Assembly: GCA_001510575.1 (NCBI GenBank)
Contig: LNGK01000007.1
Location: forward strand, 2,288,151-2,352,150
DNA length: 64,000 nt
Direction of reading: 5' to 3'
From: Knoxdaviesia capensis
Lineage: Eukaryota; Ascomycota; Sordariomycetes; Microascales; Gondwanamycetaceae
In this document: positions 35,601-45,954 of the stretch, piece after piece
How the letters are laid out: each line of letters starts with the position of its first letter
Position numbering within the stretch: position 1 is the first letter of the stretch
The notes under the pieces: generated by a model
Seen by the model: the letters and a program-made list of their open reading frames with translations, nothing else
Told to the model about the DNA's origin: nothing
Databases searched by the model: none
Position numbers and translations under genes: made by a program

Positions 35601-37588
35601 TCTGAAGCAGGGCATCTGGAAAACCACAGAACAAGATGCAGCCCACCTAGCAAAACTCACCAGTCACAGTCAACTGCGTGTCAACTTCGCGCAGCTTTCG
35701 TGTACACGTTTGCCTTGCAGACGTGGTTGCCAGCCACACCTTTACACGGCGGCCAATGGGAGGCGCAGAATTTTGGCTCCCGCATGTGTGGCGCGTAGGT
35801 GGTCCGTGCGCAGAAGCATGGCGGCCCCACAAAATGCCGCCTAATGAGGTCTAGCCCTAACCGATAAGCGATAAGGACCGCGTCTGCGCTTATCGATAAC
35901 CAAAGACAGGGTACCTTTTCTCCACAACTTAAACAAGCCTTGCATTTTCGTCTTCCCATCCCACAAACAAACGTCCGCGTCTCGTCCAATCCTTTCTGGA
36001 TTTTTTGGTCTTCGCGGGTTGTTTTTTGGCGTTCCCGACAATTCTCATCCAACCATTTCGGCGGCGAATCCCCCTGTCGAGAAACCCTGTCGAACGACAC
36101 CGATATCTTGTTTACCGCCCCCCACCACGACCGTCGTGTTCCTCCTGCAACTGGCTGCTGATGCCTGTTCCGTGAGACACCCGAGCCAGGGTTGAAAAGC
36201 CCGGCTTCGCAAGTTCTGGTCGTCTTCGTCCTTTGTTTTTGTGTTGTGTATCCTGCACCTTGCCGGGATGCAGAGGGAAAGCCGCGCAAGTATGCAGATG
36301 GATGCGTCCAGTTTTGCCTCGCGAAGAGAAGGATGCAGGCGAGAGGAGAAGCACACAGTTCTGGGATTGTTGAAGACAAGACCGCTTCTTTTGGCTCTAG
36401 CTGCATCTCTGGTGGACACACCTTATGCAGTGTAGCTGCATCGTGAGTCACCAGCCAGTCGATCTTTGGCTCCCTCTGACTGTTTGAACCAGGAGGAGAG
36501 AGCAAGTCACACTCAGGAGACATCCCCTTTTTATTTGAGAGTGAGAGAGAGACACACGCCCCCTCCCCTCCATGATATGAGGAGAAAAGAAGAGTGTGAT
36601 TCCGGGCTTTGGAGCTGGTTTGTGCTCCTTGAACCGCGCCTGTGTTGCATGTGCCATATGCGACATGCAAGATGGAAGCTCCCGGTCCTATTGAGTGGAT
36701 TCTCTGACTGGAGAAGAGCGGGACTAATAGGAGAGCGAAAAAAAAACACCCCAAATACCATGGAGATGGTGTTCCTCTTTCCCCACCGCGCCAATGGACC
36801 GCCAGAGGCCGAGAAGCATACAGACACAGACACAGAGACAGGGCAATGGATGTGCCGGGCGACGGAAAGCCTCGCGAACCCACCGTGGCTCGTTCGCGCA
36901 AGACTGGCGACCGACACACATATCGCGGTGTTGGCCCTGTCTCTTGTCTCTTGTGTGTTCGGAAGAGACTGATATAGCCGGGGCTCTTCTCTCTTTCTTT
37001 CCTCACTGACCTTCTCCTTTTCTCTCTTCTCTTCCTCACCCTGCGTTCTGCTAACTGTGCTTCCATCTACCTTCTTCTTCTCTACTGTGTTATTAACTTT
37101 TGTGATACCTATTTTGTTTGACATCCTTCACCTGTATACTTGAACCACTTACATTTTCACGCCTCTACGCCTCGACGATTATTATTCCCACCACGAACGA
37201 CTTTTTCCAGACCTCAAGAGACAACCAGATCAAACCAGAACTTGAAAAGCACCTCCAACAAGAAACCACACACTCAGGGCAAAGGAATCCCACGAGACCT
37301 TTCCTTCCTTCTTCTGTCCCATTGTTTGATGCGTTTAGTTCCCTCATCTTTCGCCTCTTTCTTGCACCGCTGGAGCCCATCTGCCCCAGCCCATATCAAT
37401 CAACTTGTCCACCACAGACATACTCTTCCCTTACTGCACATCTTGAATCTCTTCCATCCTCGGCACAGAGACTTTGCCGCTGTTTTTGACCCCTTCCGTC
37501 TTGAACATCCTTCCATCTATTCCACCGACGTCTTTTTGATATCATCCACCAACCAGCATCACCCCGTATAACCTTCCCAGCAGACGAC
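32661..37588. other. 4.9 kb intergenic region
   Basis: This region lies between two genes that start away from each other, so it holds both promoters. Next to 32.66 kb it is A-rich with further possible leader introns; the last 600 bp before 37589 is a pyrimidine-rich leader. It contains a telobox-like AAACCCTAACCC at 34941-34952 and GATA/TATC sites near 35865-35900. A 461-codon minus frame (37066-35681) has no protein-like composition. Small minus-strand frames at 35646-34933 might be decayed coding sequence, but none is recognised. Confidence 0.45.
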
Positions 37589-40159
37589 ATGGCTAACTCT
37601 CCTCCTCTGGGCTTCTACGCCTTGTGGAAGGATGAGAACATCCGTGAGACTCTGTTTGAGATGCTGTCGCCTTCCGACATCTGCAAGGTGCGCCAGGCCT
37701 CGTCGGCGTGCTGCAACTTGGTCACCAAACGCCTGTTTGTGAGAATCCATGTCACCTTCACAGCGAGCACCTTCACCAAACCCAGCCGGGTGCAGGCTCT
37801 GGCTCGCATCGGCCACCACATTGAGCACTTGACCTTCAACTTCCCGCACTCACCGTCGACTTTCCTGCCGCCTCTCCTGCACCCTGCAACGGGCCGCGAG
37901 ATCAACTTCCTGTACTCTCCCCACACCTCAATGGTGTCGGTGATGACCCGCCCCAAGTACGCAAACTCCGAGCTGGGGGATATCCTGACCCAGCAGTACC
38001 CTCCGCTGTTCCATGCCGCCACGAATGTGCCGTCGTTCATCCATGCCGTCAAGACCATGACGAACATGCGCCATGTCACTATCCGCTGCCCCGGCCAGGA
38101 CCCCAAGGAACGCTACCGCCGCGACATTGTCGACTATGCCCTGATCAGCTTGCGCATTGCCTTGGAACGCGCCCCACTGGTGAAGCTGGAGAAGCTGTCG
38201 CTGTCGTCGATCCACCCTGGCGCTTTCACCTACCTGCGCCACACCATGGGCTTCGGCACCGTGCCGTCCGCCACCCGTCGCTGGCGCCAGATCCGCAAGT
38301 TGCGGGTCTCGGTGGACTCGTGGGACTTCAGTGGCCCGGCCCCGGGCTTGGACCATCTCAAGATAATGGACGCTTTTCTGCGTGACTTTGCGCCGAACCT
38401 GGAGAAGCTCAGCTTCGCCTGGCTCGGCCAGTTCAAGGGTCCATGCCCCATGGTGCTGGCGACGGATCCAATGTTTTCGTCGCAGCGCAATAGCGCCAAA
38501 CTCTTCAACGAGCTCACCGGCCCCATGTCGCCGCTGCCGGCCGCTCCGGGCCGCAAGCCCATGGTGTTCCCGCGGCTGCGCTACATGGAGGTGCGCAACG
38601 CTACCATGACGGCGGGCCAGATCCGTGATTTTGTGGCGGCTCACCGTCGCACAGCGAAGGAGTTTGACTTTGACAATGTGGTGCTGGTCAACGGTGGGAC
38701 GTGGGAAGATGCGCTGGCACCGCTGACGCGGGCGCGCTCGAAGGGCGAGACATGGTCGCAAACCGCTGCCACTGATGGCGGCAGCAGCAACAGCGGCAGC
38801 CCTCCGACAACTCCTAGCCGCCGACTAGCAGACATGGCGCCCCCGTCGCTGGTATCTGAGCCGTCATCGGCAACGATGCGCAGCCGGGACAGCTCCCGGT
38901 CGCTTGACGAGACCGCCTGGCAGTCGGCTGCTGTGACAGCGGCAGCGCGTGATCTGCTGAACAGCGAACTGGGTCTATCAGTGGACGGTGACTATGAAGA
39001 TGATATCGGTGACGAGGTTCTTGGCGAGGACGGCGGGGCGCCTCTGGACCGAGTGATGTCGTACGAGGAGGACATGGCGTCGGATGTGGCAGCAGCGCGG
39101 GAGGCGGGCCGCGCATTCACGACGAAGTTGGTCAAAAAGCGGGTGCACCACCGCCACAAGGAGTCCTCATCCCACCATCATAGCCATCGGCGGCGTCACG
39201 GGTCGTCGGACGACGAGCGCCATCGGGATGAAGGCTCGTTCTCGCGACTGCATTTGCTTCTCCGGAGCAATAGCAGTAGCAAGCACAAGCAGGAGAGCGC
39301 GAGTCTCAGCCGGAGCGGATCTGGTGGCAGCGGCAGCGGCAGCGGCAGTGGCAACAGCTGGACCAATAGCCGGGGCAGCACTTCGTCTAGCGATAGACGG
39401 CCGCCCGGCTCCAGCCACTCGAACAAGTCGTTTGCCACGCCTCCGCCTCCAATGGTCATTCCCACTCCGCCGCCGTCCCCTCTGCGCCGGATGGGCAGCC
39501 TGCGCCGCACCGGAAGCAATAGTAGCAGCAGCGCGGCACTCAACACCACGAGTCCTCCTCCGCCGCAAATGAACATCTCGGCGCCGATCCATACCGGCTC
39601 GCCGCAACCGGTGCTGCTTCTCCAACCCACGGTGTACGACCCGTCGGCACCGGCGGGCACTGGCCACAGCGAGCCGAACGACGGCATCACGGCGGTGCAG
39701 CGCAACCTGGAGCAGGAGGAGGCGCACCGGCTGCTGGCTGAGGACGGGGCGATGCGCTCGACGGCACTGCGCAAGGCGCGCGAGGCGGTGCTGATGAAGC
39801 TGGCGCACAGGAAACGCGAGGTGGCGGCGGCGGCGGTCACGGCGACGGCGGCGGCGCTGGCGGTTGCCACGGGGGCACGGGCTCTGGGCGGGGCCTCGAC
39901 GCCGGCGCCGGGGTGTGTCACGCCGGCGCCGTTCGCCGGCCGCCACGACGGGTTGCTGCCGGCGGCGTCGTTGGTGTATCCGTCGCACGCGGCGAGTGTG
40001 CGGCTGGGGGCGGGCGGGTTGTGTGCGCCGAGCTTTGCGATGGAGCAGCGGTTCCGGGACGGGCTGTTCCAGAACCACCACCATATCTCCGTGTTGTCGG
40101 ACCATTGTGGGCCGAGTAGCCAGTCGGCGCTTGTGCCGTTGATGTTCACCCGGGCGTGA
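37589..40159 (+). CDS. F-box-like domain protein, 856 aa, single exon
   Basis: Residues 12-50 (KDENIRETLFEMLSPSDICK, then VRQASSACCNLV) have the spacing of an F-box, the Skp1-binding part of SCF ubiquitin ligase adaptors. About 350 residues of leucine-rich, mostly helical sequence follow (for example LVKLEKLSLSSIHPGAFTYL and FAPNLEKLSFAWL), resembling the leucine-rich repeat-like body of fungal F-box proteins. The C-terminal half is low complexity: Ser/Gly runs, a His/Arg cluster (HHRHKESSSHHHSHRRRHG) and Pro-rich segments. There are no introns. The ATG at 37589 sits in a good context (GACATGGC) after a pyrimidine leader. The target of this protein is unknown. Confidence 0.75.
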   Translation: MANSPPLGFYALWKDENIRETLFEMLSPSDICKVRQASSACCNLVTKRLFVRIHVTFTASTFTKPSRVQALARIGHHIEHLTFNFPHSPSTFLPPLLHPATGREINFLYSPHTSMVSVMTRPKYANSELGDILTQQYPPLFHAATNVPSFIHAVKTMTNMRHVTIRCPGQDPKERYRRDIVDYALISLRIALERAPLVKLEKLSLSSIHPGAFTYLRHTMGFGTVPSATRRWRQIRKLRVSVDSWDFSGPAPGLDHLKIMDAFLRDFAPNLEKLSFAWLGQFKGPCPMVLATDPMFSSQRNSAKLFNELTGPMSPLPAAPGRKPMVFPRLRYMEVRNATMTAGQIRDFVAAHRRTAKEFDFDNVVLVNGGTWEDALAPLTRARSKGETWSQTAATDGGSSNSGSPPTTPSRRLADMAPPSLVSEPSSATMRSRDSSRSLDETAWQSAAVTAAARDLLNSELGLSVDGDYEDDIGDEVLGEDGGAPLDRVMSYEEDMASDVAAAREAGRAFTTKLVKKRVHHRHKESSSHHHSHRRRHGSSDDERHRDEGSFSRLHLLLRSNSSSKHKQESASLSRSGSGGSGSGSGSGNSWTNSRGSTSSSDRRPPGSSHSNKSFATPPPPMVIPTPPPSPLRRMGSLRRTGSNSSSSAALNTTSPPPPQMNISAPIHTGSPQPVLLLQPTVYDPSAPAGTGHSEPNDGITAVQRNLEQEEAHRLLAEDGAMRSTALRKAREAVLMKLAHRKREVAAAAVTATAAALAVATGARALGGASTPAPGCVTPAPFAGRHDGLLPAASLVYPSHAASVRLGAGGLCAPSFAMEQRFRDGLFQNHHHISVLSDHCGPSSQSALVPLMFTRA

Positions 40160-42050
40160 GGAGTGTGTGTGTGTGTGTGTTGCAGGATATGTGTGTGTGT
40201 GAGTGGAGAGTGGTGCAAGGGGGCACGTTAAAAAAAAAAGGGGGAAATGCCGTCTATGGGAGGGTGTGGGTTGACTTAAGTGTGTCTCTCTTTTTCTTTT
40301 TCTTTTCCCTTTTTCTTCGTGTCTTGTGCGCCCTGTGTGCTTTGTTTTTCTTTTTGGTGATGTATTACTTACTCCCTGGCTGTGACCGAGAGAGCTCGGA
40401 CCAGAAGCTCCGCATGTCTTGTTCCCGGGGAAATCGAGGCCCAGGCCCGGGCTGTCCAGCCGGTGGAACGGCCTTCATTTTTGACCTTTCCTTTTCTTTT
40501 CTTCATGTCTTCCCTTTTTTCTTATATCTTTTTCTACTGTGATGTCGTCTATGTTTTTATGTTTTTATGGCTTTACTGAATATCTTGCTTTCCCTTTCTT
40601 TCTCTGCGTGTTGTGTTCCTGAATGCTCTTCGTCTTTGGTGCTCTCTTTTCGTCTTGCGGGGTGTGATGTTTCTTATTTTCATCCGACGCGTGTTTTTTC
40701 TTTTCTTACGTTTGATTTTGACCTGCATCTTTTTTTCTTGCGTCTTTCCAAAGTTTCTGACTGCGAACTAACAAATCCCCCGTTCGGCCGGCGGGTGAGG
40801 GCTGGTGCCGCGCGGTGGCCATTTTTCTAGCGGGAATAAACGATTGCCTAGGGGAAGAGAGAGATATGACTGGGAGCTCGGGAATTATAGCTCGGGTTGG
40901 CCACGTCTTCCTCTTCGCTGCGTTTTCGCCCTAGGACGACATCCCAAGCAAGAAGAAAAAAAAAAGAAAAAAAAGAAAAAGGAGAAGGATCCAGCCTGGG
41001 AGGAGAGCTGGTGTGGCTTACGGGTTCGTTCTGCACTTTTATAGGGGGTTTGCGGGCGGGATTTGAAGATGGACATACCGTCGCCGCTCGTTTTTTCTCT
41101 CTTTTCTTTCTCTTCTTGATGATAGGTCTGATGAATCAGCGATGCTCGGTGATGGTATAGGGGTTCTCTGCTTTTGTGTGTTCAGGGTTCTTCCTCGGGT
41201 GGAGGGAGATATGAGAGAGGCTTGTTTTTTTCCCAACTACTACACGCTCGTTTTTGCCGGCTCTCTTCGTTTGTTTCTTTGGGTCTCGGCTCCAACTACT
41301 TCACGCTCGTTTGGCGTTTCCTGTATTCGCTTGCTTCGTTCACCACCAACTGTTTGACACTCGCTACTTACCGACTTTATGTTACTTTTGTGGATCTATT
41401 TCCTATTTCCTATTTTATTTTTATTTTGTTGCTTCTTTTGTGGATTACTTAGGCACTCAAAATTTACGTTTCTGTTTTTCTCATGGACACCTGAGCAAGC
41501 ACGGACATCCTTGCTCATAGATGAAGTGCCAGGTCTTGGCAAGATGTCGAATATGCGTGGTTCTGGGTTGGTTTTTCTTTTTTTTTTTCTTATTTTCTTA
41601 TTTTCTTTTTCTGGCGAACGGCCCTACCGCGAACTGGGGGGAAGCTGTGAGAGATCAATGATTCATGAGTACTATAACGAGCATCATCAGAAGGGAGAAA
41701 TTGGGGGGAGAGAGAGGTTTGTTGGAGTGGGGAAAACTGGAGATACTCAACATACGAGGATGTTGTCCTGTCCTCATGTGTTTATGGCGTCGGGATCAGC
41801 TGTGACACGGCCACCACCGGATACAACATGCGGAATGCGGTCCCCGAGAGTGCCGAATCTGCTTCAGGGACTGGCTGGCCCATAGCGAGGACTGGACGCT
41901 ATGAACACTGGTAGTGGAACGACAGTGTTATATACAACTAAGAGAAGGAGAACCCACCCAGTGGCCAAACAACAAACCACAGTCTGACGCTGACGTGCGC
42001 TGCTGGGAATACTAGGCCGTCGTAACCCTCCCCCGGGCCGGGTATAACCA

Positions 42051-42081
42051 GACCCGAGGGTGTCTTTCTCCCCTCCGGGTC
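42051..42081. repeat. Inverted repeat / hairpin
   Basis: GACCCGAGGG and CCCTCCGGGTC flank a T/C-rich loop. Nine of ten arm positions pair, including one G-T. It is in intergenic DNA and its function is unknown. Confidence 0.5.
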
Positions 42082-44332
42082 TGAAACATTAATTCGTGAT
42101 TCTCCTTTTGAGGACTCTTTTGGGGAAGAGGAAGTTGGGGCCGAGAGGGCGAGGTTTAAACAAGGTTAATGTTTAAAAGCGACGGCGGGGGGGAAGAAGG
42201 CGAGAAAACAAGATGGTTGGAGCGGAGCAGATACCAAATTTTTTTTTTTTTTCAAAAATCATGCGAGATCGGGGGATGGAATCGGATGAGGGTCTTGGGG
42301 GGAGGGAAGGTGGAAAATCGGATACTTTTTGTGCGTGCTGGGGAGTGAGTGGAAGATAATCATCCTTCGCGATGCGGCCCGTGTCGATGTCGATCCAGAG
42401 ATGATGACCGGTTTTTTCTTTCTTTTTTTCTTCTTTTTTTTTCTTCTTTTCTTTTTTTCATTTGGTCTGGGCGCGGCCAAGCATGAGGTTCCAAGATTGT
42501 GACTCGTACTCCCTGCGATGCGGCGGTGGGTGGCGGATCGATATGGGGGATAGGGAGGCTGTTTTATTTATTTATTGGGGATATGGGAAAATGGCGTGCA
42601 TATCCTGAATCAGTCAGTACTGTTGTAGTCGGAGAGAGTACGTCTTGGAAGATCATGATAAGAGATGAGTTAGTTGTCCGAGAGGGGACCAGAGCATGCC
42701 GTATATGCGCGTGGTGAGAAACAACCGCAATTACTAGCGGGGAATATCAGATCATAGAGCCACATAGGTACGTGTAGGAGATAGACGTGCCGGAATCTGT
42801 GTAGCCAACCGCCGATAAACGGCGAAAAGAGGCCACAAAAAAGAAAAAAAAAAGAAAGGCTAGGCTGGTAGGGTCCGTGGTATTCTCGTTCAAGAGTGTG
42901 GAATGAAAGACGGACAGATCTAGACCTTGAAAAGCAGAGAAGAGGCGAACCAACGTGAGGCGGCGTGAGGCGACTTGAGGGCCAAGCCAGCCGAGTTTGA
43001 AACCTTTTATTAGGGTTAATGCAAGTTTCCTGACAGGTGTGTCTGCGTCGTGCTGTCTCTTGGGAGATCCGGGGAGTGGCGGGAATAGGAAACACCGCTT
43101 AGGGTTGAATAACACGCGGGTTTAGCCCTTATAAAAACCAGGGCTCGCTAGGGTTACGTCCTCGTCGCTTGGGCTGACCGAGGAGTCCGGGGGTTCGGAC
43201 AGATGCGAAAGGAGGTGGGCGGGTGGAGACCCGGTGAGAAGAAGGCTGGAGGAGCCGATTCATGCGGCGCAGGGGGAGGGGGTTTGTTCCTTTTTTTTTT
43301 TTTCTCTTTCTCTCTCGTACCATACATACATGGCCTTGGCAGTAGGTACTCCAGAGTGAATATGTGGTCCGCTGCGAGCATTCCCCGACTGGCTGGCCAC
43401 AGGTGAGACTTGAGAGGTTGTGCATCTCTGGTGTGCAGAGCCTACCCTGGCCGGCTTGGAGAGAGGCGAAATGGGTCGAGGGTTTGAGGATATTGGTGGG
43501 CTTTGCCACTGCACTGAAGGTTTGGGAACGCCTCTCTCTGCTGGACTGCATACATACACTACTATATCTTGCGTGATTGCCACCCACATTACTGTACTGT
43601 ACATCGTCCTGTTCCGGACTGACGGGCGCACCGAATGGTGACCGGTGACTGGTGACTGGCGAGTGAGCACGCGGGCCCGTCAGCCCCTACGAACGTTGTA
43701 CTCCAGAGGGTTATCCCCCACCCCGACCAGGCTAAGCAAAAGGAGGCTGAGCAGCTATGCTATCAAGCATCGTGTGCCCGTGAGTTCCGCACATGGCCGG
43801 GGTCTGCGGAGTCTGGGGTTGGGGTTCTTTTCGCGGATTGATACTGGAGTTTCGACACTCCCTCGCGGCACGTTTTTGCGGGATATCGGAGGGGAGAGGG
43901 GGGGGGGGTCTCACGATGGACAGTTGGACACTGATATCGAGCATATGTAACATCTGCGTGTGTAGTAGGTAGGGCAGAGACCGCCTTATTCAGTAGACAG
44001 GCGGGATGGATTGCATCGAGGTGGGTGAACGGGCGTTCTGTTTTTGGCAGTGTGAATTGCCACCCGACTTCCCTGCTCAACCAACAAGACTGTTCCTGGT
44101 TGGCTGGATACGAATTCCGCCGTTCCAGCATCGGGACTGTGTGGTGATACTGTGGCGCTCTGCCAAGTCTCTCTGCTTATGTGTCGTTAGACCATGCACG
44201 TCTTCGCGTGTCGGGGGATGCACATCGTGCCTATGTATACGAAAGATACTCAGCTCTCTCGCTCTGGTTATGATATCTGCAAAGTCTCCTCCATCTGGAA
44301 AGCCACGCAACCTCCGCCACTTTCACTGATAA

Positions 44333-44374
44333 ACACACACACACACGCACTCTCTCTCTCTCTCTCTCTCTCTC
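44333..44374. repeat. Compound (CA)n(CT)n microsatellite
   Basis: A CA run followed by about twelve CT dinucleotides lies in the intergenic region 1.6 kb upstream of the histidine kinase start. Confidence 0.9.
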
Positions 44375-45954
44375 CGGAGCTGCCGCTAAGCACCACGACA
44401 ATAGGTACGTACCCAGAGTCGTCCTCCAGCCAGCTCTCAACCCTAAGGCCAGACCCAACCCACTCTGGTCTACCATCTACCGGCAGCCTGTATAAACCAT
44501 CACTAATCATTCGCCCCCCAACCCATGTGGCCCCTGAAATGCCAGCCTAGAGCGCCCCTTATAGCGGACTGAGCCACTAGACCACGCCCGACCTAGAGCC
44601 CCGAAGACCCCAAAGGGAACGACCAGCAGCAAGAAGAGGAGAAAACCCTTGCGGGAAAACGTGGTTATCATCTCTTTTTTAGTGGCTCTCCTTTTTATTA
44701 TTACTCAAATTGGGCTTGTTTATGCCCTGGACGACTGCACTAGTCGTACCTGGGTACTTGCAACATACTGCCATTGACACACAGTCCAAGAAGTACCCGG
44801 TACCTGCACCTACCGCGTTCTCTCGTCCCCTGGGCTGACTAAGTGCACCTTCTCTCCACCCGGGCATTTTACCAATTTTGGACCGGAAAGCGAACGGAAA
44901 AAAAAAAAAAAAATTCCTCCCATTGCATTGGCCTTTGTCCGCTGTTACTTTCTAATTCTTTTTCCTTCTGTTTCTTCACCACCCACACACAAACGCCTCT
45001 CCCGCCTTGATTCACTTCTTGTGCGAATTCCCAAGCCTTTTCGAGATCTTCTGGCTGTTTCGGTTTTATTCTTTTGTGCCTCCCTTTTCTTTTTCTTTTT
45101 CTTTTTCTTTTTCACTATTTTTATATTATTTTCTCACCGAAACATCTGCTTCACCGTTCCTGTGCATTCCTTTCTCCGGGCTCGTTTTCGTTTCGTTCCT
45201 TTTCCCCAAGAAGAAGCTCCTGGTTTTCTGCGTGTCACGTCTCTTTTTCTTCTGTTTTCTCGACTTCATCTCCAGTCCTCGGCCGGTATTGTTCTTTCTC
45301 GAATCTCCGCCTGTTTCTCGGCCCGCGCTGTGCTGTGTTGTTTCCGTCCCGCAATGGTGCCGATCGTGTCCTGTCAACCATAGATCACCCGGCGATCTCT
45401 CTCTCTCTCTCTCCTTTCTCTCGCTTTTCAGTCTTTGCAGCACGTACCATTTGACGCAGCCTTATCAACATTTTTGCTGTTTGCTGACATACTCGCTTTC
45501 CTGCTCACGCCCTTCGTTTCTCACCTCACCCTCATGTCGACTTGTGTGGCTGACAACTGAAATCCTAAGCTTCTCTTCTCCGTTCAACGCCTTTCTTCCT
45601 GCTCCGTCGCCGTCGACTGCTTTACTGACTGCTCGACACCCTGGATTCTTTCCTCACAATATACTGCCATCCTTCGTCTCATTTGCTTTTGAACCATATA
45701 CTATATACATCTGTATATAGAGATATATATCTACATCTATATCTCCGTCGACTGCTAAATAATTTGTCTGGCCATCTCTTCTCGTACCATGCTTTGATGG
45801 ACCCCGACATTCTTCATTTTCCATCTATCTGTGCCTTCCCATCCGCCTCACTGTTCTCTACTCCTTCGAATCCTCCCTCCGGCCCGGCCCGACTTTCCTC
45901 CGCCACCGTGACTTTCCCTTCCGACCGGGGCCCCGGTCGCGATCCGGCCGAGCC

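Larger units (their letters stand above)
40160..45954. other. 5.8 kb intergenic region upstream of the Sln1-type kinase
   Basis: No protein family is recognisable in any frame. The first 1.4 kb is T-rich and probably includes the 3' end of the F-box transcript; a GT run lies at 40163-40180. From about 44900 to the ATG at 45955 the DNA is pyrimidine-rich with TATA-rich patches (45690-45745), as expected of a long 5' leader. Poly-pyrimidine tracts occur at 42412-42461. Confidence 0.5.

Noticed and set aside
35681..37066. 461-codon open frame on the minus strand
   Set aside because: Composition is random-like (Arg, Ser and Cys scattered), it overlaps the pyrimidine-rich leader of the F-box gene, and no domain is visible. 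It is best explained by chance in GC-balanced DNA.
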